Assembly: GCA_029263475.1 (NCBI GenBank)
Contig: JAJCXK010000028.1
Span: forward strand, 1-41,513
Direction of reading: 5' to 3'
Length of the DNA: 41,513 nt
From: Candidatus Nitrosopumilus sp.
Lineage (GTDB): Archaea; Thermoproteota; Nitrososphaeria; Nitrososphaerales; Nitrosopumilaceae
Notes under the pieces: model-generated
What the model saw: only the letters and a program-made list of their open reading frames with translations
The model's database searches: none
Told to the model about the DNA's origin: nothing
Translations under genes and position numbers: made by a program
Part shown: in pieces, positions 25,060 through 34,050 of the stretch
Numbering within the stretch: position 1 is the stretch's first letter
Layout: each line of letters opens with the position of its first letter

Positions 25060-25668
25060 TTACTGTTTGTTAGATGTTAAAATTAGATACATTGTTTTGA
25101 TCCATGATTTACGTATCAATTCTGGATCATCTTCCATAATTCTACTTAATGTCATGCCTTTGTACAGATCCAATATGCCACGTGATAGTTCAGGCAATTC
25201 TGAATCTGCATAATCTTGCAAAACACCCATATCTTTTTTCATCTGTCTTAGCATTCCTACAGACACTTGCTCAACTTGCTGCCTTCCAACATCCAACATT
25301 TTTTTGAGTTTGGGATTATGCATTGCTTCTGTAACTCCTTCAAGCCAAATTCTTATCAGATCATGAGGCTTGTCGATTATTTCATCATAGTACCTTTCAA
25401 CATCTGCAAGAAGATCTTTTCTATTTTTAAAAAGCTGATACTGTTTTTCTAAATTTGTTTCAGCATCCTGAAAGATCACAGCCAGAAATAATTCCTCTTT
25501 ACTGGCAAAATAGTGATACATTCCACCCTTACTTATTCTTGCAGATTTAGCAATGTCATCCATGGATGTATTTGCGTAGCCTTTTTTGGAAAAATTTCTT
25601 GTGGCAGACTTGATTATCCTATCTCGGACTGTTTTTCCAGGTTTGGTAGCAGTTGACGTCTTCAACAC
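25060..25668 (-). CDS. TetR-family repressor 3
   Basis: 202 aa. The TetR helix-turn-helix (RNFSKKGYANTSMDDIAKSARISKGGMYHYFASKEEL, about 24-60) precedes a helical ligand-binding domain. It diverges from monooxygenase 3 at 25832; the palindrome CCGACTAGTCGG at 25776-25787 lies between them. It resembles repressors 1 and 2 in the recognition helix (SKGGMYHYF / SKGGLYHHF / SKGVLFHHF), consistent with the related operators. Confidence 0.9.
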   Translation of the reverse strand: MLKTSTATKPGKTVRDRIIKSATRNFSKKGYANTSMDDIAKSARISKGGMYHYFASKEELFLAVIFQDAETNLEKQYQLFKNRKDLLADVERYYDEIIDKPHDLIRIWLEGVTEAMHNPKLKKMLDVGRQQVEQVSVGMLRQMKKDMGVLQDYADSELPELSRGILDLYKGMTLSRIMEDDPELIRKSWIKTMYLILTSNKQ

Positions 25669-25770
25669 CCTAGAGTTATGACCGGACCCATATCTAAAGT
25701 CATTGATTGAATTCTTATTTTTTAGAATATGTTCATCTTTGCAATTTGAGTGTTGAATTATTTAACAATT

Positions 25771-25800
25771 ATCGACCGACTAGTCGGATGACTTATATAA
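25771..25800. promoter_or_regulatory. TetR 3 operator and TATA box
   Basis: CCGACTAGTCGG (25776-25787) is a perfect 12-bp palindrome inside CGACCGACTAGTCGG. TTATATAA (25793-25800) follows and ends 31 bp before the ATG at 25832, exactly as in the TetR 2 promoter. Confidence 0.8.
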
Positions 25801-25831
25801 TTTTAATTCATTACAATATCGGATAGCATAA

Positions 25832-27031
25832 ATGAAAGATAAACTGGTAATGATCATCGGCTGTGGCATTGCAGGTCCTGCACTTGCTATTGCACTAAAA
25901 CGTGCAGGAATTAACTCTGCGATCTATGAGGAACATGATGGACCATATGATTTTGGGTTGTTGTCGCTTACTCCAAACACGTTTAATGCATTAGATATCT
26001 TGGATGTATCTGCTCGGGTTTTAGAGAATGGGTTTGAGGTAGATGGAGTCAATTTCTATTCATCTGATGGAAAGATGACTGGACGTGTAGGCTCTACAGC
26101 TGAAATGAAAAAACGATACGGATCCGGATCATTTATGATCAAGCGTATGCAGCTAAACAAGATACTTTGTGACAAAGCAGAATCTCAGGGAATCAAAATA
26201 GAATGGGGCAAAAAATTGAAAAACATAGAAAATAGTGAAAATGAAAAAATAATGGCTCACTTTGAGGATGGAACCAAAGCAGAAAGTGATTTACTCATTG
26301 GATGCGACGGAATTCATTCAGTCACACATACAATAGTAATGCCTGACTTTCCAAAACCTACATACACAGGAACTGTTCTTGTAGGAGGGATAATAGAGGA
26401 TACTATGCAAACTTCACTGGCCCCTGACACATATCATATGACAATTGGAAAAAATCTGCATTTTGGAAATTTTGTAGAAAAATCAGGTGAAAAACTATGG
26501 TGGATATATGTACCATTTCCTGAAAATTCAATAAAAAATAAACCAAAAGAGTCATGGGACAAATGGATGAAAAAGATTCTTGCACTAACCCTAGATGATC
26601 ATCAGACAGTGAAAAAATCCATAGAAATGACCAAAGAAACCTTGTTGTACTTGCCAATCTACAATATTCCACATTTATCCACATGGCACAAAGGATCAGT
26701 ATGTCTTATGGGTGATGCAGCACATGCAATCTCGCCTCATGCAGGACAAGGTGCTACCATGGCAATTGAGGATTCCATAGTTCTTGCAAAATGTTTACGA
26801 GACATACAGGACACAAAAAAGGCATTTGCATCATTTGAGCAAATTCGCAAGAAACGAATTGAAAAAGTTGTAAAAATTGCGCAGCAATTAGGAGACATAT
26901 TCACCATGACGAATCCTGTCAAAAAGTGGTTTAGAAACAAGGTTACAATACCTCTGTTTATCAAGCGTGGACTAAAACCCGGAGACTGGATTTATTCATA
27001 CAAGGTTGACTGGGATGAAAAAATCAAATGA
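25832..27031 (+). CDS. FAD-dependent monooxygenase 3
   Basis: 399 aa, intact. MIIGCGIAGPALAIALKRAG (FAD), IGCDGIHSVTHT (DG motif), and GSVCLMGDAAHAISPHAGQGA with TMAIEDSIVLAKCL (GD motif). It is closest by eye to broken monooxygenase 1 (shared C-terminus IYSYKVDWDEKIK) and is likely its recent duplicate. It is followed by the hydrolase at 27028 with an ATGA overlap, the same order as 21171-23374, so the two-gene cassette was duplicated as a unit. Confidence 0.92.
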   Translation: MKDKLVMIIGCGIAGPALAIALKRAGINSAIYEEHDGPYDFGLLSLTPNTFNALDILDVSARVLENGFEVDGVNFYSSDGKMTGRVGSTAEMKKRYGSGSFMIKRMQLNKILCDKAESQGIKIEWGKKLKNIENSENEKIMAHFEDGTKAESDLLIGCDGIHSVTHTIVMPDFPKPTYTGTVLVGGIIEDTMQTSLAPDTYHMTIGKNLHFGNFVEKSGEKLWWIYVPFPENSIKNKPKESWDKWMKKILALTLDDHQTVKKSIEMTKETLLYLPIYNIPHLSTWHKGSVCLMGDAAHAISPHAGQGATMAIEDSIVLAKCLRDIQDTKKAFASFEQIRKKRIEKVVKIAQQLGDIFTMTNPVKKWFRNKVTIPLFIKRGLKPGDWIYSYKVDWDEKIK

Positions 27032-28029
27032 GAATTAAAAAAATTTTAAAATATTTGGGAATTTCTGTCGCCATTTTGATTGTGGGTTTTCTTGTTACAG
27101 CACAAATTGCATACCAAAGCATACCTGAAATCGAACCTCCAGGAAAAATATATTCTGTTAACGGTACAGACATACACCTGTATTGCACAGGCCTGCAAAC
27201 GGATGACACACCAACTATAATCATTATTGCAGGATCAGGTACGCCAAGTCCATTATATCATAACCTCCAGGAGTCTCTATCCGAATCAACCCGTACATGT
27301 GCATATGATCGTGCAGGGATGGGATGGAGTGAATCAAATGGTATTCCGGCAAATTCAAAAAATATGTCAAATGAACTGCATTCTATTCTTCAGGAAGCAG
27401 GCATTGATGGACCGTTAATTCTAGCAGGACATTCCTTGGGAGAAATCGTCAGTCTGATTTACAGTGCAGAGCACGAGCAACAGGTTGCAGGAATTGCGTT
27501 CATTGACTCTAGTCACTACAATCAGGTGGAATACTTTGGAAAAGAATACAGCGATGCGCTGTATAAACAGACAGATGAACTGTTGGGAAATTTCTGGTTG
27601 ATTGAGACTGCCAGCAATCTTGGAATTTTAATTCTGCTGTCTCTTGTTTCAGACAATTCAGAGTTTGGAATAGATGAGAACTAACTTGAAATGATTCTAT
27701 ATTTTGACAGATGGGCACCACCGTATGAGACAATAAAATCAGAGGCAATCAATCTCAGAACATCTTTTGAACAGGGAGAAAAGGTACATTACTTTAGAGG
27801 GGATTTGCCGATTGTCTCAATTTCTGCATCGGATCATGATGTGATTAGTTCTCTAGAGGGAGGACCTACAAAGCAGGAGATAGCCGATGCGTTCTTGTCT
27901 CGTCATAAAGAACTGGCTGATTTGTCAAGCAATGGCAGACATGTGATTGTGGATGGAACGAATCACATGAGCATTGTGCAAAATGAGGAAACTTCCGATC
28001 ACATCCTTAGTCTGATTCCACATGATTGA
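27028..28029 (+). pseudogene. Membrane-anchored alpha/beta hydrolase 2, in-frame TAA
   Basis: The N-terminus is nearly the same as that of the hydrolase at 22361 (membrane segment, SIPEIEPPGK, GHSLGE nucleophile elbow). TAA at 27682-27684 follows SEFGIDEN. The frame continues LEMILYFDRWAPPYETIKSE, then GDLPIVSISASDHD and the catalytic His region DGTNHMS to 28029. The stop lies in the lid region, which is variable between the copies, so the original codon is not certain. Without the second half, the catalytic His is missing. Confidence 0.85.
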
Positions 28030-28051
28030 ATTGAAATAAGATGAATTTGAT

Positions 28052-28147
28052 TTCCACGTGGGTCTGCTTTTTACCATCTAAACTATATCCCCATGAACAT
28101 TGTGCTGGGGTTATAGTTAGAGGTGGAAATACTGGACCCACGTGGAA
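28052..28147. repeat. 96-nt nested hairpin element, copy 2
   Basis: Same design and length as copy 1: TTCCACGTGGGT (28052-28063) and ACCCACGTGGAA (28136-28147) at the ends, stem AACTATATCCCC (28081-28092) with GGGGTTATAGTT (28107-28118, one mismatch) and the identical 14-nt loop ATGAACATTGTGCT. The two 17-nt arms between stems differ from copy 1 but still partly pair (ACC.TCTAA with TTAGAGGT). It lies between the convergent ends of the hydrolase and the PsbP-like gene. Confidence 0.85.
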
Positions 28148-28231
28148 CTATGTTGAAATAGATAAAAAATAAAAATAGATTTCGTTAACTTAAGAACCAC
28201 TGATCATAATACTGCGTAGTTTTAATCTCAA

Positions 28232-28843
28232 TCAGATGAATCTAAAAGATGAGAGCATCTCATCTCTCACATCCCTGTTTGACTCAAAGGTGGATTGGGA
28301 TGATGAATAGGATATAGTGTACAACATGTCATTTCTTTCCAGGGTGTACCACAATCCATGTGTTTGCATACCGTAACTGTCAGTTTCAGATTCAATGAGG
28401 TATGCATTTACTCCTGCCAATTCTACATAGCTTCTGGCATATTGAGATGAAACGGATGGCACTTGACTGTCAATGTTTTCATTAATCAATTCTAGATACT
28501 CATCCATGTTTGCAAGTTCATCGCTAAAGGGCTCTGCTGAAATGGTGATAAAAGACGCATCGTAATTTTCTGATGAAACTTCTCCATCTGGAGATATCAC
28601 TATTGTTGGAGGACGGCCATCTCCAGGCCAATTGATTTGAGTTTTCCAAGATTCAGGATGGTTGATGCTGAAGCTCAACTCGTCATATGTAAACGAGATG
28701 TATCCTTCCGGAACAGGGCGTGTTTTTTCTACAGGTATGGTTTGAACATTTCCATAATCATCAACTGTATCATAAGAAAAATAGAACAGTGCAGAAATTC
28801 CGATGGCTATTGTAATTACTGCAGGAATAATCAGATTGTTCAT
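28232..28843 (-). CDS. Membrane-anchored PsbP-like domain protein
   Basis: 203 aa. A membrane segment (about 3-24) precedes a single domain beginning FSINHPESWKTQINW, with VISPDG, a SYVELAGVNAYLIE strand and a final ISYSSSQSTFESNRDVRDEMLSSFRFI. The 'f.i.hP..W......f.s....n.......' plan and the terminal 'i..SF...' helix match PsbP-related/DUF1795-like domains, which are common in archaeal exported proteins. Function unknown; extracytoplasmic. Confidence 0.7.
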   Translation of the reverse strand: MNNLIIPAVITIAIGISALFYFSYDTVDDYGNVQTIPVEKTRPVPEGYISFTYDELSFSINHPESWKTQINWPGDGRPPTIVISPDGEVSSENYDASFITISAEPFSDELANMDEYLELINENIDSQVPSVSSQYARSYVELAGVNAYLIESETDSYGMQTHGLWYTLERNDMLYTISYSSSQSTFESNRDVRDEMLSSFRFI

Positions 28844-28958
28844 GAAAACAAACGCCCCTCAGGTCTAATAAATTGTAATTTTGATGAAAATACCATACAT
28901 CTCGAATCAGCAGATGTATACAATAATCCCAGTAATGAACAAACTTTAGATTTTATAC

Positions 28959-30062
28959 CTACTCAAAAAAGAACGATTTAGAAAAAGGATCCTCATCATC
29001 GATGGTACTTCTATTCTCAGAGAGGTAAATCTTAACGTCTGACTTTCCAGGATACATGTTCACCCAATCCAAGTAGATAATCCTGGTACCGTGAGGTAAT
29101 ATTGTCATACTGCCAGTGGTATCTGATGATTCTCCATTTGGATGCTCAAGTGATATTCTTGCGACAAAATCCTTTTCAAATCGGTCCATGTTTTGAATGA
29201 CGCTTACAACATCATAAACAGAATTTGAATCTATCTTGATCACAGATTTCCCATCTCTTTTTGGACCGGTGTCATCCTCGTTTGTCTCCCTTATCTCTAT
29301 GAAGTTGACTTTTAATCCAAATGAGTTGGAGTAATAGATGTCCCTGTCTCTCTCAGTTTCGTGTATGTTGTCTGCAGGGTCGGAATTAATCCATCCCCTT
29401 TCAATGAGTTTTGGAATTGTGTCAGACTTTACACATGCAGGAAACGAGTTACCTGATCTCATCACGAGATCTAACCCGTCCTTGCATCTTATTTCTGAAT
29501 GATAGGTACCTGACTCAAACTGCTTTAGGGGTGAAAAGTCTTCTTTGGGATAAAACGGAATTGCACACTCTTTGCTTAATGACGTAATTCCTGATCCGCA
29601 ATTCACAGGATTTGCAAAGTCCGAGTATTTTTTTACCTTGAAATTGGATGCATATAATATCTCAATGTCCTCAGGTGCGTCTTTTTGTACAATGTCTCTT
29701 ACATCTACAATATAGATTCCGTATGGATACTCTTTTGTAACCTCTGGCCAAACAAATCGATAATCAAAAGATCCATTGACATCTGCAGTAATTTGTTCAA
29801 ACACCTTGATTGTCTCATCAGGACCTTGCAACCTTACTATGATATCACTTTCAGGTGATACCTGTCCACTAATTTCCAGTGTCTGTCCGTCAGCAAACAC
29901 TCTGCTGTTCATCTTAAAATTCAGCTCTTGTGCATGCGCGTCATCTAAATGTGGTGAAATAAGAACCGCCATCAGACCCAAAACCGCCACGATTCCAAGC
30001 CAGTAATGCTGACTTTTATCGCGAGGTTGGCTTTGGGTTATCTTTGTTTTCTCTTTTTCCAA
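28959..30062 (-). CDS. Secreted protein with Ig-like and ERGW-type modules
   Basis: 367 aa from TTG 30062 (EKEKTKITQ...), chosen because a longer frame would run 76 bp into the upstream gene and because sister genes start MEKEKMK. Signal/membrane segment WLGIVAVLGLMAVLISPHLDDAHA. A macroglobulin-2/Ig-like domain follows (FADGQTLEISGQVSPESDIIVRLQGPD), then SPLKQFESGT...IRCKDGL...FPACVK...KLIERGW, then a second beta domain with HPNGESSDTTGSMTILPHGT. Probably envelope. It overlaps the propeller gene by 25 bp and is likely co-transcribed. Confidence 0.75.
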   Translation of the reverse strand: MEKEKTKITQSQPRDKSQHYWLGIVAVLGLMAVLISPHLDDAHAQELNFKMNSRVFADGQTLEISGQVSPESDIIVRLQGPDETIKVFEQITADVNGSFDYRFVWPEVTKEYPYGIYIVDVRDIVQKDAPEDIEILYASNFKVKKYSDFANPVNCGSGITSLSKECAIPFYPKEDFSPLKQFESGTYHSEIRCKDGLDLVMRSGNSFPACVKSDTIPKLIERGWINSDPADNIHETERDRDIYYSNSFGLKVNFIEIRETNEDDTGPKRDGKSVIKIDSNSVYDVVSVIQNMDRFEKDFVARISLEHPNGESSDTTGSMTILPHGTRIIYLDWVNMYPGKSDVKIYLSENRSTIDDEDPFSKSFFFE

Positions 30063-31405
30063 AATACCGTCACTCCTATTGCGATAACAGAGCCAACCAA
30101 CACTACAATCCACACAAAGACTGGAAGTGAGTATCCCTCCTCAATAATTTTCCCATCTACATCGCGGAAATCTACGTAGTTTACCTCCAATTTATCTGGC
30201 CCATCAAATACGTGTACCTTTCTGTCAGAGGGATTGTGATCATTCCAGTTCAATCCAGAAATGACAAGATTACCGGTACTTTCAACAGATGTGATGAATG
30301 AACGTGAATTCTCATCCTGTAGAGATGGCTCGTCAATGGTCATTGCAATATCACTTGTTGAAATATCAAAGATATAGATCAAATCAGATATCGGAAGAAA
30401 ATTATCATGATCAGTTTGATCAGATACTGACCGCAACGCAATGTAATCATCATTCACTACAGACAAGTATCCACCAAAGATGGCATTGGTTAGGTCCGGT
30501 TCAGGATACTCTATGCTTGATGTCAACTTACCTGCATCATCAAATACGTAAATAGTTCCAGAGACTTCCTCAAACAAACGTGTGGGAGTTCCTACCACAA
30601 GATGATTTTGTACCTCCGCGATATGTCTGCCAAAATCCCCCTTTGAAGGATCAGGATTTTCAATGATGTACTGTAATTTTCCATTTGATGCATCAAAGAC
30701 ATGAATCGAGTTTGTATGGATATCATCATTAGGATCCTCATCTATTGCATAAATTGCTATACGGTCTCCAAATGAGGATGAAGAATATCCAAACGTGTTG
30801 GTATCTGATTCGGAATTTTTCAGGGTGTACTGTAATTTTCCGAATTCATCAAACACATGCGTCATGTAAATTGGATCTTCATTTGCGACAGGAAGAATGG
30901 AACCTGAAATTATTTTATCCTGATAAGAACTGATTTGATCTGCAAACCACTCATCGTGTACTGTGCCGTTGGGATTTTCAACGATGTGATGCAAAGAGCC
31001 TGCATCATCAAAGACAAAGATCTTCCCCTTGTGACCCACGTCGCCCTTGTTGACCACATCCAGTCCGACTGCGATGTAATTGTCAGTGGTTATCATGTAA
31101 CGACCAAAGCCGTCTCCTCTTTTTGGATCCGGATTGTCAATTGTAAATTTCAGATCTCCCGTGATCCCGTCAAAGACATAGATGCTGCCAGCCCCAACAA
31201 TACCGTCAACCTCCTTTCCTGAAGCTCCAACTATGATGAGTTCATTTAGCGTACCAAGGGAGCTGCTAAACATATCTTTTTTCAAGCCTGGATTCTCAAT
31301 TGTAAATAATAGGTCGCCGGGTTCTGCAAATACGTTTGCAGAATAAGGAACTATAATTATTGCACTTAGAAATACCGCAGTAAGGATAATTATTCTTGCG
31401 ACCAT
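30038..31405 (-). CDS. Secreted FG-GAP-like beta-propeller protein with C-terminal anchor
   Basis: 455 aa. A signal peptide (ILTAVFLSAIIIVPYSANVFA) precedes about seven blades with repeats of the type GxIYVFDxxxGxLxxxIxNPxP....FGxxI and LVVGTP or IIVGASG, as in FG-GAP/integrin-like propellers. The C-terminus has one membrane segment (VFVWIVVLVGSVIAIGVTVFW) and the basic tail KKRKQR. The arrangement resembles an archaeal surface protein held to the membrane. Binding partner unknown. Confidence 0.85.
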   Translation of the reverse strand: MVARIIILTAVFLSAIIIVPYSANVFAEPGDLLFTIENPGLKKDMFSSSLGTLNELIIVGASGKEVDGIVGAGSIYVFDGITGDLKFTIDNPDPKRGDGFGRYMITTDNYIAVGLDVVNKGDVGHKGKIFVFDDAGSLHHIVENPNGTVHDEWFADQISSYQDKIISGSILPVANEDPIYMTHVFDEFGKLQYTLKNSESDTNTFGYSSSSFGDRIAIYAIDEDPNDDIHTNSIHVFDASNGKLQYIIENPDPSKGDFGRHIAEVQNHLVVGTPTRLFEEVSGTIYVFDDAGKLTSSIEYPEPDLTNAIFGGYLSVVNDDYIALRSVSDQTDHDNFLPISDLIYIFDISTSDIAMTIDEPSLQDENSRSFITSVESTGNLVISGLNWNDHNPSDRKVHVFDGPDKLEVNYVDFRDVDGKIIEEGYSLPVFVWIVVLVGSVIAIGVTVFWKKRKQR

Positions 31406-31502
31406 TCAAACTTGCATTTTTGGAAGTTCATATGCTTTACTACCACATCATGAGGATCTTTGAACATTAAAGTAAAAATTAACTTTTGTTGTAAATTTGA
31501 TT

Positions 31503-31694
31503 CTATCTTCGGTTATCTGATTCTACTGATATATTTCCACAACTAAGACACTTGCTCCCAAAAATTTTGGGTGCACCGCACTGCGGGCATAATCCTTTGT
31601 CATTTCTTCCAAGCAGCCACCACAAAGATATCACAAGTATCAACACCACTACAGGCATTCCAACAATCCAATCTATCATAGATCCTAGATCCAT
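31503..31694 (-). CDS. Small membrane protein with zinc ribbon
   Basis: 63 aa. A membrane segment (about 8-28) is followed by LCPQCGAPKIFGSKCLSCGN, a two-CxxC zinc ribbon, and a basic tail ESDNRR. Probably cytoplasmic-facing ribbon. The 31695-31939 gap upstream has no convincing gene. Confidence 0.65.
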   Translation of the reverse strand: MDLGSMIDWIVGMPVVVLILVISLWWLLGRNDKGLCPQCGAPKIFGSKCLSCGNISVESDNRR

Positions 31695-31939
31695 GAAAAG
31701 TAAAACAAAATGTATTGATAAATAATTTACTATGTTTACTCAGTTCGAATCAGTTCTTTTCAATGTTTTCAGTGATTGTCTAACAGTAACTAAATCCAAG
31801 ATGAATCCAAAGAATTCTTTGATCATGCTTTATCCTTTCCAAAAAAGCAGATAATTCTAAATCTAAACATTCATTGACTCAGATCGAGTAAACTTTCAAT
31901 CAAACAGTTCTAATTCAATTTTTAATGATGTAATGTTTC

Positions 31940-32035
31940 ATGATAGGATTATGTTCAAAATGCTACACGTCAGGTGTATCCCTTGTGTTGCACGAGGAAA
32001 CCTTTGAGGCAGTGTGTGATAACTGCAGAAACTGA
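31940..32035 (+). CDS. Thirty-one-residue zinc-ribbon peptide
   Basis: ATG 31940 opens MIGLCSKCYTSGVSLVLHEE followed by TFEAVCDNCRN. Two CxxC pairs separated by 18 residues with an intervening hairpin make a minimal zinc ribbon. It is convergent with the zinc-ribbon gene ending at 32038. Short, but the spacing of the Cys pairs argues against chance. Confidence 0.5.
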   Translation: MIGLCSKCYTSGVSLVLHEETFEAVCDNCRN

Positions 32036-32037
32036 CT

Positions 32038-32256
32038 TTACATCCTCTTTATTTTGTTTACAATCATCAGCTTGTGCCTTCTGACAGTTCCCTTGGGTTT
32101 TGTCCTCAGGATGGTACTGCAGCATGGACATCGCTTGCCCTCCCAATCCATGTAGACATCGCAGTGGGTGCATCTCTTTTGTCCTATTCCGTATCTGGTG
32201 TTTGATCTGGTGGGCCTTACTGCCCTGTACCTTGTGCATATTCCCTTGTATGCCAT
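32038..32256 (-). CDS. Small zinc-ribbon protein
   Basis: 72 aa from ATG 32256, chosen by alignment with the paralogue at 11655 (CKGLC / YKGIC). RYGIGQKRCTHCDVYMDWEG carries the first Cys pair and KRCPCCSTILRTKPKG the second; the tail is strongly basic (RRHKLMIVNKIKRM). A typical thaumarchaeal GQKRC..C...CPCC...LR.KP protein, probably nucleic-acid binding. Confidence 0.75.
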   Translation of the reverse strand: MAYKGICTRYRAVRPTRSNTRYGIGQKRCTHCDVYMDWEGKRCPCCSTILRTKPKGTVRRHKLMIVNKIKRM

Positions 32257-32432
32257 AATGATGATGAAGTGAATCCCAGATTGATAGTTAATGAATTTGC
32301 CTTTGATCCTCAAAATGATTCAATCTAGAAAAATAACATATCATACAAAGCCAAAAGATACTCTCTATTTTTCGTCCCTGTTTGCATATGTGAGAACGCC
32401 TTCCTGGCTAAAAATATATTTTTTATTTTATA

Positions 32433-32546
32433 TCATCTCAATTTTTTCCATGTAAGATAAATTCCAATAGCAACACCAGTAGAAGTAAAGATGGTCACTG
32501 GCCAATACGCAACTAAAAGAAAATACCACGGTAAACTGTCTGTCAA
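32433..32546 (-). CDS. Tiny single-TM protein
   Basis: 37 aa from TTG 32546: MTDSLPWYFLLVAYWPVTIF then TSTGVAIGIYLTWKKLR. One clean membrane helix with a basic end, preceded by a purine-rich AAGAAAGA. The rest of 32257-32768 has no convincing gene. Short, so it may be a chance frame, but the amino acid pattern is typical of real small membrane proteins. Confidence 0.4.
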   Translation of the reverse strand: MTDSLPWYFLLVAYWPVTIFTSTGVAIGIYLTWKKLR

Positions 32547-32768
32547 TCTTTCTTCAATACATCCTTACTTTCACAGCATACAAGTTTTTCACTTTAATAT
32601 TCATTGGAGATGCAAGTATCTGTTAATTCCGAATACAAGTCACAGTAAGAAGTTACATCTGGATTTTATGAACCAAAGAAACATTTCAAATATTGTCCTA
32701 AACATCATCGCGTTCATATTGAGAAAACCACAGTAATCGCTAAATGCACAAGACTACCTCAAATCTAT

Positions 32769-33173
32769 ATGTCTGACAAGAGTGCAGCAGTAAGAAACTA
32801 TGCATTGGCAGCACTGTGCATCTCTGCAATAGTTGGGGTGTTCTCATTTACTGCACTAAACTATGAGCAGATGCAAAATTATGGCAGACATGATACTGAT
32901 ATAAGCGCATATGCCCGATGCGAGGTAGACAAATGGGCAACTGTTTCCATAGAATCCTACAAGGAAGACTTGCAAAACGTTCAGTGCGTGTCACTCAATG
33001 ATGGACTATTCAAAGAGTCAACTGTAGACCTTGGAGACCTGAGTAAGGGTTCCCGAGATGTCTGCCCCTTTGAGGCAACAGATACTATAGACACTCCACA
33101 ACGGTTTGAAATAAGATACAATGATGACAAAACACTGAGAACTGCATGTGAGTCTGGTTGGATTTTAAAGTGA
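32769..33173 (+). CDS. Membrane-anchored extracytoplasmic protein
   Basis: 134 aa. A membrane segment (about 8-30, VRNYALAALCISAIVGVFSFTAL) precedes an external domain with four Cys (ARCEVDKW, VQCVSLN, DVCPFEA, TACESGW) that can form two disulfides, ending in ESGWILK. No family recognised. It stands alone on the plus strand, convergent with the Rieske gene. Confidence 0.65.
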   Translation: MSDKSAAVRNYALAALCISAIVGVFSFTALNYEQMQNYGRHDTDISAYARCEVDKWATVSIESYKEDLQNVQCVSLNDGLFKESTVDLGDLSKGSRDVCPFEATDTIDTPQRFEIRYNDDKTLRTACESGWILK

Positions 33174-33298
33174 TGTAACAAACAATCCATCTGAAATGAT
33201 TGTTGTTATTGCAATAATTATCAAAATCCTTGTTTTCGTTTTCATTAAATGAGATGAAGATAAAATACTCTAATATTTTAGAATAAATCTAAAAACAA

Positions 33299-33922
33299 CT
33301 ATGCAAATCTACCATACCCAACCACACCGTTGTTATTTACACCCCACGTAGGTGGCAAAATGTACAAAAATCCATCTCCATCCATTTCCAAATCAAGTTT
33401 GGCCAAAACATTTGATGGTTCAGCTTGCACTGATGCAGGACCCATGGTAGATTTTCCAGTTAACGGATCATATTCACTTCCATGGCATGGACAATACCCG
33501 ATGTTCTTTGGTTTGTCTGGAGTTTCAGTAGGATAGTATTTCCACAGACACCAAAGATGCAGACACACATTACTATAGACCCTAAACGCATCAACAGAAT
33601 TTTTTGCACCGCCCAATTCTTCTGGCAAACGAATCATCTGCCATTTACGAAACGCCTCAGAATCTAATGCAGTATCTCCAGTTCTGGGGTATGTCAACAC
33701 CTCTGCATGGTTTACAGGATATGAGTTGACGTTTGCATGAGTTCCATCTGGTAAAATTACCTTTTCTCTTCCCAGATTCTCATTACTAGGATTTGGCATA
33801 TAGTTTCCAAAACCAACAAACGGTGCAAACGCCACTGCCAATCCCCCTACACCAAGGAGTCTCAAAAAATCACGCCTTGACAAGGTAGTAGCACCATTGC
33901 TGGTAGATCCCTGCTGAGACAC
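33299..33922 (-). CDS. Rieske [2Fe-2S] protein, cytochrome bc-type complex, Tat-exported
   Basis: 207 aa. A twin-arginine signal (SRRDFLRLLG, residues 15-24) is followed by a membrane segment. The cluster motifs are CLHLWC (Cys120, His122, Cys125) and CPCHGS (Cys144, Cys146, His147), giving two Cys and two His ligands plus the usual disulfide. It ends with a predicted beta-sheet (LDLEMDGDGFLYILPP). It would pass electrons from quinol to a copper or cytochrome carrier. The partner cytochrome b is not in the window, so this is a lone subunit gene or the end of an operon cut by rearrangement. Confidence 0.93.
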   Translation of the reverse strand: MSQQGSTSNGATTLSRRDFLRLLGVGGLAVAFAPFVGFGNYMPNPSNENLGREKVILPDGTHANVNSYPVNHAEVLTYPRTGDTALDSEAFRKWQMIRLPEELGGAKNSVDAFRVYSNVCLHLWCLWKYYPTETPDKPKNIGYCPCHGSEYDPLTGKSTMGPASVQAEPSNVLAKLDLEMDGDGFLYILPPTWGVNNNGVVGYGRFA

Positions 33923-34050
33923 TGATTACGTTACGCGAAACTTGCCTATTAGTGATACTGTGAACTCGGAAGACATTTTTATTTTAAGTCAATTTACCCA
34001 ATCCCAATTAAAAACCAGGAAAACGGTTTTCTCTCATCAGTCTTTATTTT

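Noticed and set aside
28637..28981. 114-aa plus-strand frame ending in NCNFDENTIHLESADVYNN...
   Set aside because: Mostly antisense to the PsbP-like gene. The last 35 residues look protein-like and might be a remnant, but I could not support a gene.
32491..32736. 81-aa plus-strand frame.
   Set aside because: No protein-like pattern; the minus strand at 32433-32546 encodes a more credible small membrane protein in the same place.
33178..33207. AACAATC...GATTGTT hairpin after the gene ending at 33173 as a terminator.
   Set aside because: Only a 7-bp AT-rich stem without a clear T-run; archaeal termination does not need it.
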